Shown here one piece after another: positions 1 through 10,139 of a DNA stretch of 64,000 nt (positions within the stretch are counted from its first letter, which is position 1; each line of letters opens with the position of its first letter). Position numbers and translations under genes: made by a program. The notes beneath the pieces are model-generated. The model worked only from the letters and a program-made list of their open reading frames with translations, did not search any database and was not told the DNA's origin. Source of the DNA: Clavaria fumosa (lineage: Eukaryota > Basidiomycota > Agaricomycetes > Agaricales > Clavariaceae); assembly GCA_951802425.1 (NCBI GenBank), contig OX637800.1, positions 2,604,001 through 2,668,000 on the forward strand, given 5' to 3'.

Positions 1-427
1 CAAGTAAGAAGTGGGTCTCCTATTGTTAACAGGAGGTTGATGCCATAGCGGATGGGTCCACTCTTGTTTACTGATCCATCCACATTGTACACTTTGATTG
101 GGTTCTGCAGTGGGACAGGTTCCAGTCCCAGTTCCTTGCACCAGGCCAGGTCCATGAAGTAATTAGTACACCCTGAATCGATCAGGACCTTAACACCTCC
201 CCATTCAGCCATGGTTAGAGTCTCAAAGTGCGCCGGTAGGGTCAACTCTCTCTTCTGTCTCTTTGGTTTCTCCTCTGCGACTTTTGCTGTTCTGTTGTCC
301 TCAAGTTCGTTCGCGCTCTGAGCATGTCTCCATTGCAAGATCGTGTATTTGGGTATACTTGCTACGGGTACAGGGGCGGGGGTGGGAACGTTGCTTGTAC
401 TATTACAGAGACGTGAGCTCGGACTCA
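1..427 (-). pseudogene. pol 5' fragment (protease region) of the older Ty3/gypsy element, cut by the window edge
   Basis: Reading the minus strand leftwards from the gag stop gives one open frame, -1 relative to gag, to the window edge. It contains the retropepsin motif VLIDSGCTNYFMDLAW near 140-190, the counterpart of LVDSGCTNCFMDLEW in the inserted element. The start of this frame (VSPSSRL...) corresponds to the pol start of the other copy (VSPNWSL...). The rest of protease, RT, RNase H and integrase lies outside the window. This is the polyprotein of the element whose 5' LTR is at 8234-8795. The frame itself is open; it is called a pseudogene only because the element's gag is split by an insertion. 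Confidence 0.8.
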
Positions 428-911
428 CTGCGTCTCTTCTCCAAAACCCTGCTCCTGGGTGGGAGCCAGTGGGAGCTGTTGTTGTTGTTGCTGGGCCTGC
501 GGGGCACCAGCCATCTGCCTCTCTCTCTCGTAGATTGCCAGCCTGTCGCGAAGCAGCGCGAGTTCGTTCTCATATTCTTCCACCTCTGCTGGGCCAGGGA
601 CCATCGCGTGAACCTGTGGCCTTGGGACATAGGGTCGCAAGTCCGGGAGGTGGCAGTTTCGGGCGATGTGACCTACCTGGCCACAGCGGAAGCATCGACG
701 TTCAGCCACAGGAGTTCGCGTCTGGTCCACAATCATCCTGTCACCAGCACCAGTGGGACGGGGGATGATCTGAGGAGCAGGAGCGCGTTGCTGCTGCTGC
801 GGAACGGAGAGGAAGCGAGGCGCGGGTTGCAGCAGGTTCGGGTTCGGGTTCGGGTAGTGCGGAGGCATAGGGAGTGGTTGCGGCTGCTGGAATTGGGTAG
901 GGATGGGGCGG
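425..911 (-). pseudogene. 3' part of gag of the older Ty3/gypsy element (zinc knuckle), split by insertion
   Basis: The open frame ends at the stop 425-427 and contains a CCHC zinc knuckle, CFRCGQVGHIARNC (about 665-705), the nucleic-acid-binding motif of Gag nucleocapsid. A Gln-rich tail follows. The 5' part of the same gene is at 6807-7638. Joining across the 5-bp duplication GGCGG (907-911 equals 6807-6811) keeps the reading frame without a stop, so gag was intact before the 912-6806 element landed in it. The gag stop context CAGTGAGTCCGA is identical in the inserted element. Confidence 0.85.
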
Positions 912-1216
912 TGTCAGACTTAGTCTCACGGTTCACACAACTTAACGTAAGGTCGATGATGACGATACTAACATAAGGGGAAAAGGGTACAAGTAAGAAA
1001 ATGACGTGGTATATATAGCAAACGGTTCGGGAGTTGCTGGCGTTCCCACGCTCGGACCCCGTGCGTCACGTGATGCGTCCAGGCCCGGGTCACGTGATTT
1101 CCCCATTATGTAATCCACCACCCGTTCGGGTCACGTGACTCGTCCGCAAACTTCCCGCAACTCTTTTGCGATCCTTTCATGGCCTTTCCAACCTGCTTAT
1201 GTAAGCGATCCTGACA
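912..1216 (-). repeat. 3' LTR of the nested gypsy element
   Basis: 305 bp, bounded by TGTCAG/CTGACA. It aligns without gaps to 6502-6806 with five substitutions (positions 930, 1005, 1019, 1020, 1156). All are transitions at CpG or CpG-derived dinucleotides. It is the 3' LTR because the coding strand is minus. Confidence 0.95.
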
Positions 1217-1230
1217 TCACCCCCCTCTTA
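1217..1230 (-). other. polypurine tract for plus-strand priming
   Basis: On the minus strand the sequence immediately before the 3' LTR is TAAGAGGGGGGTGA, a purine run directly abutting TGTCAG. This is the usual place and composition of the PPT of LTR retrotransposons. Confidence 0.7.
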
Positions 1231-4200
1231 AGGCTGGGTGTCTCGACCTGCCAACTTCGCCTTGTCAGGGTATTGCTGGAAGAAGTCCCGGAGCAACAGT
1301 GCAACGTTAGTGAGGTTGCGACGAGGTTCCCAGGTGTTCTCCTCTGCAGGGTATCCTAACCACTTCACCAAATACTTCACTCCCCGTCCAACCTTCTTGA
1401 CATCAAGAATCTCCTCCACCTCATACTCCAAGTGGTCATCGTCAATCGTGGGGGGTGGGGGTGGAGGCAAGTTCTGGGAAGGGAAAGAGGGAGCAATATA
1501 CAGGGTGAGTAGCAACTCATTGAAAACCCGGTGAATGCGCCATGCTCGGGGGAGCTTGAGTCGGTATGCTGCTGGTCCAACTTTCTCTTCGATAGTGAAG
1601 GGTCCAGCCCACTTGTTGTCAAGCTTCTTGGATGGTCGATCCATTTTCAGGTTCCGGGTATCCAGCCAGACTAAATCCCCCTTTGAGTATTCACGACTCG
1701 GGCGCTTTCCTTTATCATAGCTAGCCTTCATCGCATCTGCCACCTTCCCCATTGCATCCCTGGCTGCTCTTCGGGATTCCGTGAGCTCGGCCATCCACTC
1801 GTCTGCTGCAGGGTTCACTTCAGAGGGCGGCTGGATACCACCATTCCAAGGGTGCCGGCCATACTCCAGATAGAAAGGTGTGAATCCAGTGGCTGAGTGC
1901 TCTCAGTTATTGAGTGCGAATTCGGCTGTGGATAGCCACTCTGCCCAATCATCCTGCAGATGGTCAACATAGGCCTGGAGATACACTTCAACCTCCTGAT
2001 TGACCCACTCTGTCTGTCCATCTGTTTGTGGGTGGAAGGCAGTGCTCGGGTTCGCCTTAACTCCAATCATCCCATAGAACTCCCTCATGAATCTGGACAC
2101 AAATTGGGTTCCCCGGTCACTCACAACTTTCTGCGGGACTCCATGGTCGCGGAAGACCCGGTCTCGAAGGATCCGAGCAGCGCCAAGTCCCGTGAGGTCA
2201 AGGCCAATAGCTTCGATGAGAGTTTGTTTTGTAAACTTGTTGACAATGACAAGGATCGCATTGTGACCACGTGAGAGGGGGAAAGGCCCAACAATGTCCC
2301 AAGAGATGACTGCCCAGGGGCTCTCAGGGACAGGGTGCGGATGGAGCGGAGCAGCGCGCCTGGTACGATCAGGCTTGATTCGTTGGCATGTCTCGCATCC
2401 ACCTGCATACCGATTGGAATCCTTCACCATGCCCACCCACCAGTAGGACCTCAGCAGAGCTGCCCTCAGTTTCTGTGGACCAGGGTGCCCTGCGATGGGG
2501 AGGTCATGCTCAAAGGTGAGCACTGCCTCACGTGCTTCTGGGGGCACCCAAGTGATTTCTGCCTTCCGCCAGAGTCCCATCCGATCTCTCGTCCACTCAT
2601 CATCAAGCTCCTCTGGCTTCTGCACATATACCGCACTGTTTTTCTGGAGTAGCGTCTCCATCTCCGATGTGAACGATGTGCGAGTCTCAGCCTCTGGGAA
2701 GACCTGTACTGGTGCATCCTCCTCCACCATCTCTCCATAATCTGGCCTCCGTGAGAGTGCATCAGCTTTCGTGTTTGACTTCCCAGTATGGTACTTGATC
2801 TCGAAGTCAAAGCACTGGAGCCCTCCAACCCAACGGACCTGCCTCAGTTTCAACTTCTGGGGCTTCCAGAAGTACTGGAGGTTAGCATGGTCCGTCCAGA
2901 TTTCGATAGTCTCTTCCACCCCAATCAGGTAAGCCCGCCACTCGCGTAGTGCCCGGATTACAGCCAGGAACTCCTTGTCGTACACATCGTAATTCTTTTC
3001 AGTTGCAGTGAGGGCTTTGGAGATGTAGTCTACAACTCTCCAAGTCCCATCCACCTGCTGCTGTGAGAGAACCCCTCCAGTCGCCAAGTTGCTCGCATCC
3101 GTTTCTACCTTCCATCTCCCTTTGTCTTGTGGTAGAGCCAAGACCGGGGCTGATACTAGTGCCAGGCGGAGATCTTGGAAGGCTGCTTCCCCCTCCTCCT
3201 CCCATCTCCACAGGACTTTCCCTGTCAGCCGGAAGAGTGGTTTTGCCCGGGCAGAGAGGTTCGGGATGTGCCGGCAGAGGTAGTTCAGCATCCTGTTGAA
3301 TCTTTGTACCTCTTTCACATTCTTCGGTCTGGGCCAGTTACGGATCGCCGTGCCTTTAGCTGGGTCATGCTCTAGACGGTTGTGGGAGATCTTCATCCCC
3401 AGGAAGAAGACCTCACTCTTCTCGAACTCGCACTTGCTGAGTCTGAGACACAGGCCATTCTCCCCAAACTTCTTCAAGACCCGATCCATCCAATACCAAT
3501 GTGTAGCCAAATCCTCTGCAAACACTATAACATCATCGACATAGGCTCGGACATGCCCCCCTGCAATCTCTTCTCTCAACACATGGTTCATGAAGTGCTG
3601 GAAAGTTGCAGGCGCATTCTGCAGCCCAAACCACATAACTGCCGGTTCGAAGAGTCCACGGGGTGTTAGGAAAGCACAGCAGTGCTGATGTTCTGGCCAG
3701 ACCTGCATCGATGGGAAACCTCCCTTCGCATCAATCTTGGAATAGATGGTTGCCCCCTTTAACACATCCACAGTGTCTCGTATGAGGGGGAGGGGGTACT
3801 TGTCTTTGATTAGATACGAGTTCAGCCTAGAGTAATCAATAATCGGCCGCAGCTTGTCCTTCTCACGTTTGAAGAAGAAGGGGCTCGTGTACGGGGATTT
3901 CGAAGGTCGGATTCGTCCAGAAGCTAGCTGCTCATCTACCCAGCGATTCATTTCCACCATCTCTTCTCGCGTCAGAGAGTATAGCTTAGAGGAGAGGTGT
4001 CCAGGGTCTGTTTTAAACTCGATTTTGATATCAAAGTCAGGGCGGGAGCGGGGGAGCTCATCCCACTTTGCTTCACTAAAAACCAAAGGGTAGCAGCTGG
4101 GCCAATCAGGGGTAGGGCCAGTGTTGGGGAAACAGGTGTCCGGGATACTGGCCGAGGCCAGGGTACTCGCTTTTGGTGGAACTGAGGGTTGAACAGGGGA

Positions 4201-4851
4201 CCGGTGGCTGTGTGGGGAGGAGGCACAGGTGTTGGGGCAGCGGGTGAGCCTTACTTCAGCTTTCACCCAGTCAATCTCTGGATTATGACGCTTTAGCCAA
4301 TCATGCCCAAGGATTGCCATGTGGGACTGGGTCTTCCCTAGCAGGAAGTGGATCTGCTCCTGGTGGTCACCAACCGTCACAAGCAGCTCCATCCCATACC
4401 GGATCTTACCATCTCTGTTCTGTGTTCCATCCACATTATACATGGTGATTGGATTCAGCAAGGGAGATGGTTCCAATCCCACTTTTTTCACCCACTCCAA
4501 GTCCATAAAGCAGTTGGTGCAGCCTGAGTCGACAAGGGCTTTCGTAGTTGCCCCTTTGCCAGTGCTGAGAGCCTCCAGGTGCACCTGGATGGAGAGCTCT
4601 CGGGGCATACGCAATAGGGTGTCCTTCAGCACCTCTGCAAGGTGCTTTGTTGGCTCCACTTGGCTGCTAGTCCCCTTTTCTCTTTTCGGTATTTCACTTT
4701 TAGCGGTTTCCGTTTCCGCTTTGTCCTTCACCTCAGCCCCAATCTGGGTGTGTCTCCGCTGCAAGATAGTGTATTTTGGGATACTAGCTGTGGGTACAGG
4801 GACGGGAGGGGGGCTGGGATATCTACTCTTGAGACTCCAGTTCGGACTCAC
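1228..4851 (-). pseudogene. pol polyprotein (protease, RT, RNase H, integrase, chromodomain) with one in-frame stop
   Basis: About 1207 codons. Domains in order: retropepsin (LVDSGCTNCFMD); reverse transcriptase with YVDD catalytic box (AYVDDVIVFAE); RNase H (VETDASNLATGG, TDHANLQYF); integrase HHCC zinc finger (H..H...CETCQRIK); DDE core (SWDIVGPF, SDRGTQF, DGQTEWVNQEVE); and a C-terminal chromodomain (YLVKWLGYPAEENTWEP). The frame is broken once, at TGA 1903-1905, between ALNN and EHSATGF. The frame is the same on both sides, and an Arg CGA mutated to TGA explains it. Pol is in the -1 frame relative to gag, and its first codons overlap the gag stop (GTGA at 4848-4851). No ATG is available there, so expression needs a -1 shift or another recoding step. 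The chromodomain suggests targeting to methylated-histone chromatin. Confidence 0.92.
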
Positions 4852-5848
4852 TGGGCCTCGTCTCCAAAATCTGGCTCCTCAACAGGAGCCCTCTTCTCTC
4901 TCTCGAGCAAATCCAGGCGGTCTCGGAGCAGTGCGATCTCGTTCTCATAGTCCTCTGCACTACGTGCCTGGCTTTCCACGGCGCGGACCTGCGGCCTCGG
5001 GATCTGCAGACGTGTGTCCTGGAGCTGGCAATCTCTCACCATGTGACCAGCTTGGCCACATCGGAAGCAGGTGCGCAACACTCCAGGGGCATGGGCACGA
5101 TCCACCACCATGGCATCACCGGCATTGGTGGGACGCGGCATGGTGGGAGGGGCAGGGGTGCAGGCCAGAGGCTGGGCCAGGAAGGGACGGGGGGCTGGGG
5201 CGAAGCGGGTTTGTTGAGGGAGGGGGCAGCTGGTTGCAGGCAGAGCAGGACGCACAGAGTTCTGTTGTGCGATGACTCCATCGAGGCAACGCTGCTGAGC
5301 ATCTAGCTTTTCGGCAAGTGCCTTCCACTGCACGTAGGTCTCTGGCATTGGCGAAACACCATAGACCTTTCCCACTAGCCTCCTGCTCAGATTCAACTCC
5401 AGCCAATGGACAGGATGTCCGAATTGGCCACTTCTGTCATCCCCACTCTTCGGAACATCGTTTCGAACTTTGCGAAGAACTCAGGTGCCGTCATGACACC
5501 CTGTTTCAACCTCGCAATGTCTGCGAGGGCAGTCGCATGGTTGTTCGGGTCATCGAACGCTCGCTTCATCTCTTCCACAAATTCTGCCCAGGTTCCAACC
5601 TCGTTGTTACCCAGGATTTCCTCTCCCTTCACATTTGCCCATTCTGCGGCAAACCCCTTGCCAGTAATTTTGCTGAGGGTGTAGAGGACCTTTGCCAGGT
5701 CCGTGGCATAGATTATCGGATTCGCCATAAACAGGAGGCGGAGCGACCGGAGGAATGTACGGAAATTTCTTTTTTGCCCATCGAATGGGGCGATGACTAA
5801 ATCCAGCCTCATGGCGTGGACTTCAGGTGGGGCGACATGGTCAGCCAT
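4848..5848 (-). pseudogene. gag of the nested gypsy element, frameshifted
   Basis: ATG at 5848 (MADHVAPPEVHAMRL) opens a capsid-like domain (NFRTFLRSLRLLF, FAAEWANVKGEEIL, WAEFVEEMKRAFDD). The first frame dies at about 5393 after NSDILSIGWS. The continuation (NLSRRLVGKVYGV...) is open in the next frame from 5396 to 4848 and carries the CCHC knuckle CFRCGQAGHMVRDC. Comparison with the older gag (NSDILIHWLETNLNRRL) places a single missing base near 5412. With it, gag would be about 330 residues. The stop at 4848-4850 overlaps the pol frame. Confidence 0.88.
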
Positions 5849-6501
5849 CACAGACCCTGGTGGTGGTGATGGGGTTTCGGGGACATCGGTAACGGGGGAA
5901 TCGGGGGGGAGCTGGGCTCAACCCGGTCTCGGATGCAGACGCTGTAAATAGAATTCCGGGCCTTGGGCACTCAGGATTTCTTCGATCTCTTAGCAGTCCT
6001 GTCCTCTCAGGCTGCTCTCTATGTATCTAGGTACTTATAGAACTCTTATTCTATAAAACTTGTTGCTAGCGTGGGGCCCGAATGGTGTCCCAGGTGGTCA
6101 CTCCACAACTCCTAGTGAGTTGCCCGTGTGCCCTTCTGACAATGGTCACAGAGCAAGGGCCCTGTCCACTGGACCAGGAAACTACAGAAAAACTATGTAT
6201 AGGGCCTTTCCGTGCCCTGTACACTACACGATTCACTGGTACGTAGCTGTAAAGCAAAGTTCCGGGCCTTTGGCACTCGGTGTCTCTTGGGGAGGGTCAC
6301 AGTAGACTTCCTCCGGGTCTGGTCATGTGTATCTACACACAGTAAAAATTTCACACGGTTCTGTTGCACACCGTGGGCAGGGTAAAGAGAAAGAGGATGA
6401 GGGGGATAAGCTGTCACAGAGTGTGACAGTTTGAGATAGGGGTCCAGGCCAGCCGGGTTAGGACACGGGGCTAGGGTGGACAGGGGTTGATGTTAGTATT
6501 G
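5849..6501 (-). other. untranslated leader and self-priming primer-binding site of the nested element
   Basis: Between the 5' LTR and gag there is no convincing coding frame. On the minus strand the leader begins CAATACTAACATCAACC. The 10-mer ATACTAACAT (about 6490-6499) is the exact complement of ATGTTAGTAT inside the LTR (6555-6564), about 40 nt downstream of the LTR TATA box. This matches the Tf1/sushi scheme in which the 5' end of the transcript folds back to prime reverse transcription, instead of a tRNA. Confidence 0.65.
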
Positions 6502-6806
6502 TGTCAGACTTAGTCTCACAGTTCACACAACTTAACGTAAGGTCGATGATGACGATACTAACATAAGGGGAAAAGGGTACAAGTAAGAAAATGATGTGGT
6601 ATATATAGTGAACGGTTCGGGAGTTGCTGGCGTTCCCACGCTCGGACCCCGTGCGTCACGTGATGCGTCCAGGCCCGGGTCACGTGATTTCCCCATTATG
6701 TAATCCACCACCCGTTCGGGTCACGTGACTCGTCCGCAAACTTCCTGCAACTCTTTTGCGATCCTTTCATGGCCTTTCCAACCTGCTTATGTAAGCGATC
6801 CTGACA
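6502..6806 (-). repeat. 5' LTR of the nested gypsy element
   Basis: 305 bp, TGTCAG...CTGACA, 98% identical to 912-1216. In transcriptional (minus) direction it holds three TCACGTGA motifs, then the TATA box, then the presumed transcript start ATGTTAGTAT. Confidence 0.95.
6600..6728 (-). promoter_or_regulatory. LTR promoter: TATA box and three TCACGTGA motifs in U3
   Basis: TCACGTGA occurs at 6656-6663, 6680-6687 and 6721-6728, all upstream (in minus direction) of the TATATATA at about 6600-6608. The same motifs are in the other LTR. The core CACGTG is the binding site of bHLH factors such as Cbf1 in yeasts; which factor acts here is unknown. The LTR of the older element also has TCACGTGA (8709-8716). 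Confidence 0.6.
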
Positions 6807-7638
6807 GGCGGCTGGCATTTTGCTCGTGTATGATGGCGTCGAGCCTCCTCTGTTGGGCGTCCAATGTTTCGACCAGTTGCTTCCACTGGGCATAGGTGAC
6901 TGGCATGGGGTTGACGTTGTAGACCTGCATAGTCAGTCTCCGGTTGAGGTTCGTTTCCAGCCAGTGGATTAGTATGTCTGAGTTGTCAACCGGGTCCAAC
7001 TCTGCCTTGCGCATCAGCATCTTGAATAGTGTGAAGAACTCCGCGGCTTCCAGCGCTCCCTGTTTCAACTTCGCTATGTCGTTCAGGGCAGTCGCGGTAA
7101 TGTTTGGGTCATCAAAGGCCCTCCGCAAGTCTACAACAAAATCCTCCCACGTTCCGGCTGCTCCAGCATTCAGAATCTCGTCTGCTCTCATGTTTGCCCA
7201 CTCCGCAGCAAACCCTTCTCCCATAATCTTACTCAACGCATACAGAATCTTGTTCAAGTCATCAGTGTAAAGCGCCTGGTTCCCCAGGAACTGTAGTTGG
7301 AGGGACCTGAGGAAGGTCCGGAAATTCTTCTTGTTGCTGTCAAAGGGTGCGACGGCTAGGTCCAGCTTCGGCATTGGGGCTGCGGGGACGGCGTCTGCCA
7401 TTTCGGGTGCGGGCGATGGCAGTGGCGAGAGTTCGGGCGGCGATGGACTCGCGGGTTGGGGTCGCAGTTCCGGTTCTGGAGTTGCAGGTGACTGTGGTGG
7501 TGGTGGTGGCAACGGTGCTTGCCGGGCTAGGCGCTCGTCTAAACTCGCGAAGTCTACAGGGGGTTCGGTATGAACTGGTGGTGCTGGGGGGGATAGGGTT
7601 GATAGGACAGGGGATGAAAACGAGGGGCCTGTATTCAT
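6807..7638 (-). pseudogene. 5' part of gag of the older Ty3/gypsy element
   Basis: Capsid-like region homologous to the nested element's gag (NFRTFLRSLQLQFLGN, FAAEWANMRADEIL, FDDPNITATALNDIAKLKQG). It is preceded by a Pro/Ala/Ser-rich N-terminus. ATG 7638 (MNTGPSFSSP) is the first ATG in this frame; a start further upstream is possible. The frame enters the LTR at 6806 and stops there; its true continuation is 911 to 425. The two pieces show about the divergence expected for a different subfamily from the inserted element, not a recent sister copy. Confidence 0.85.
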
Positions 7639-8233
7639 GGACGATGAACTGCTCAACTCCGAGGAGGGTAAGTTCGGTCTGGATCTCCACGGAAATGTAC
7701 GTGGGTTCGTTCGTCGACTCGTCGTTGTTGCTGTTTACGTAGTCCTCGAGGTTGTCGAGGTTAATGTCGATGGTACTGTGTGCGGGCGATCTCGTGCCTG
7801 AGGTTGTGGAATCCGGTAGGGCGGCTCTCAGTGCCTCTCTCAATCTCTCTTCTCGTCAGCTTTGTTCCTGCACGTACAACCTTGCGAAATAAGGAGCAAG
7901 TCGTCTCTCCTCCTCAATAATCCACAGTTCGAAAGGGTGCAGCTCTCGCGGTCTCAGTACCGCAGTTTCCGTCTCCAACACGTTGGATTCTGTTGGGTGT
8001 CCAGGTAGAATTCTGTTCTTACGCGGGTGTCAAAGTATCGGGCCCAATATTCATCTTCACCAAAATCTAAGACCGTGGTGAGCCACTCGTCCATTATGTC
8101 TTCGTTACGCGTTGGATACGCCAGGATGATTCTCTCGTCGTTCTGTTGCACATGACGGGCAGGGGGTAAGGAGAAAGCTAGGCCGACTGGGGGTTGACAG
8201 GGTCAAGGTAGCAAGGGGTAGACATTGAAATTG
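7639..8233 (-). other. leader of the older gypsy element with self-priming site
   Basis: No well-supported gene. Several minus-strand frames are open (for example 7954-8151) but have no recognisable domain. The leader starts CAATTTCAATGTC next to the LTR. CAATTTCAA recurs on the plus strand within the LTR near 8278-8286, so the transcript can pair with it, as in the nested element. Confidence 0.5.
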
Positions 8234-8795
8234 TGTCAGTCCAAGTCCCTCACAGAAGCAAGAGGGGGAAAGAAGCTCAATTTCAACATAGGGAATTACA
8301 CACATTACAAGGGTACTATATATATTGGGGAAGGGGGGCTGTGTAGGGAATGAGTCATAGGAAGGGGAACGAGGCTATGCGCCCTGAGTTGCACGGCATA
8401 GGGGAGGTAACATAAGGCAAAGGGGATAACGAGTATGGAAGGTAGCGGCGAGGCACGAATAAGGGGAGGATGACAGAAGGAATGCTTGGCGTGGTCTTGG
8501 CTGCCCAAGGGGAGACCTCAATTAGTCCCGTTTAGGTTAGATTGATTGATGGGGGATGTCAGAGGCATTATTGCTGATCCGCCTCCATCACAAATTGCAA
8601 AGTGTGGGAAGTCGCAAGGAACGTGGGTGTGGGGCACGTGATGGGCGCTTATTGCTGGCCTGTAGGCACCGGGGGGAGTCGCAAGAGTGGAATTAGGGTT
8701 GCGGTCAATCACGTGACTCCGTGCCCATTCCTCGTCGCGAGTTCCTAGTGCGCTATGGAGTTCAGTGAGGGTGGCTTACGTAATGGATCCTGACA
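8234..8795 (-). repeat. 5' LTR of the older gypsy element
   Basis: 562 bp, begins TGTCAG and ends CTGACA. Its terminal 15 bases (GTAATGGATCCTGACA) resemble those of the 305-bp LTR (GTAAGCGATCCTGACA). It contains a TATA box near 8313-8325 and one TCACGTGA. The partner LTR is outside the window, so a target duplication cannot be tested. Confidence 0.8.
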
Positions 8796-8975
8796 GAAAT
8801 GGGCAAGAACATTTGTGGGTCACTGATTTGGCAAGTTTGTGGCTGTACTTGTGGCACGGCTTTTGTGTGGGAATTGCTGGGTCCCAGTCTTTGTCACGAG
8901 AGGGGAAGTCACACTGTCACAAAATATATCAACGAATAAATCTAAGAACAAATCAGTTTGAGCTTGGTCTATCTA

Positions 8976-9796
8976 GTGTTGCCACAGTTCAGTTAATTTT
9001 GGTTAACTGATCTCAAACTGATCTCAAATAAAATCTGTAAAATCGCAGAAAAATTAGAGTAGGTTTAAACTATGTGTAGAAATCTCCAGAAATATTTCCA
9101 TAATTTTACAGAATTTATTGAGGTTTTAAAAGCATCAGTTTGAGTTTGGTTAACCGAAATTACAGCGGTTTGCAGAACTTAGGGCGCAGGTGTGAAAACA
9201 AAGAAAAACAAAGCTTCGGGTAGTTGAATTTTGCATATGCTCTCCCAAGTGTAATTCTTCATGAAATACAGTAGTAAGACTTGGAAAATGACCAGGAAGA
9301 CAGTGTGCAGGTGCACATCCAAAAATCAAGCAAGAGGACTCAATATTGACTGTGATCTGATGATGGCTCTTTGTGTGCGGTCTGTGGCACATTCTGGTCA
9401 CACCGATTTTGTCTGGACCACTCCAGACTGCCGCTATGGGGCAGTCACTCTAAGCATAGCCAACAGAAACTGAAGGCCAAGTATTTGTTCTTTTTCCAAG
9501 GCATAGCGGCAGTCTGGAATGGTCCAGACAAAATCGGTGTGACCAGAATGTGCCACAGACCGCACACAAAGAGCCATCATCAGATCACAGTCAATATTGA
9601 GTCCTCTTGCTTGATTTTTGGATGTGCACCTGCACACTGTCTTCCTGGTCATTTTCCAAGTCTTACTACTGTATTTCATGAAGAATTACACTTGGGAGAG
9701 CGTATGCAAAATTCAACTACCCGAAGCTTTGTTTTCTTTGTTTTCACACCCGTGCCCTAAGTTCTGCAAACCGCTGTAACCGAACCGTGGCAACAC
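8976..9796. mobile_element. TA-flanked foldback/MITE element with long inverted repeat
   Basis: Outer inverted repeats GTGTTGCCAC (8976-8985) and GTGGCAACAC (9787-9796) are each flanked by TA (8974-8975 and 9797-9798), the duplication made by Tc1/mariner-type transposases. Inside, about 9160-9438 is the near-perfect reverse complement of 9502-9777, with a 63-nt spacer. The left side carries about 150 extra bases. No transposase is encoded; the overlapping open frames on both strands are mirror images of each other and not genes. Confidence 0.8.
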
Positions 9797-9798
9797 TA

Positions 9799-10139
9799 GC
9801 TCGGTCCCGATGCTATTCGTTATGAGAAATTCTACTGTAGTTTACTGCAACCGACACAGCCATATCCAGCCAAGGCAATCTCTTCCACACGCGGGAATGT
9901 CGGCCATTGCCACATTGGTAAGACAGAACTCTCACCCTATTTGAAGAGATAAGAAGAAGGCACGATGCCCATCACCTCTCGAGTCCGGCGCACGGATCCA
10001 TGCTCATGGTAGTCTTGGTCTCAGACCAGAGACAAACACGCCAACCGTCTTCCACAGTCATTAGGTGAGTTAGCTTAACATTCCATCGAAGCTGATATAT
10101 GAATTGCATTTCAAGAGATCAGGCGTATTCGTGCTTACC
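9799..10139 (+). other. 5' region of the NB-ARC gene
   Basis: 340 bases with no gene. It must hold the promoter of the gene starting at 10140. A possible donor GTGAGT at 10064 suggests a leader intron, but no acceptor could be fixed. No clear TATA box seen. Confidence 0.4.

Larger units (their letters stand above)
912..6806 (-). mobile_element. complete Ty3/gypsy (chromovirus, Tf1/sushi-like) LTR retrotransposon, nested in the older element
   Basis: Two 305-bp LTRs (912-1216 and 6502-6806) start TGTCAG and end CTGACA and flank gag and pol on the minus strand. The target-site duplication is GGCGG (907-911 and 6807-6811). Domain order Gag-PR-RT-RH-IN-chromodomain places it with fungal chromoviruses. 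A purine-rich PPT abuts the 3' LTR (1217-1230), and a self-complementary primer site abuts the 5' LTR. The LTRs differ at 5 of 305 positions. The copy is probably non-autonomous: gag has a one-base frameshift near 5412 and pol has one in-frame TGA at 1903. Confidence 0.95.

Noticed and set aside
263..976. 237-codon plus-strand frame across the gag fragment and LTR
   Set aside because: Runs antisense to a gag gene with a zinc knuckle and into the LTR; not a plausible protein.
8588..8800. Possible second TE boundary at the repeated CACGTG sites in the 8.2-8.8 kb LTR
   Set aside because: The TGTCAG/CTGACA ends and leader arrangement are explained by one 562-bp LTR; the CACGTG motifs are promoter sites.
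9150..9760. Open frames of 83 and 129 codons (MTRMCHRPHTKSHH...) as duplicated genes
   Set aside because: They are the two arms of one inverted repeat in a MITE; no domain.
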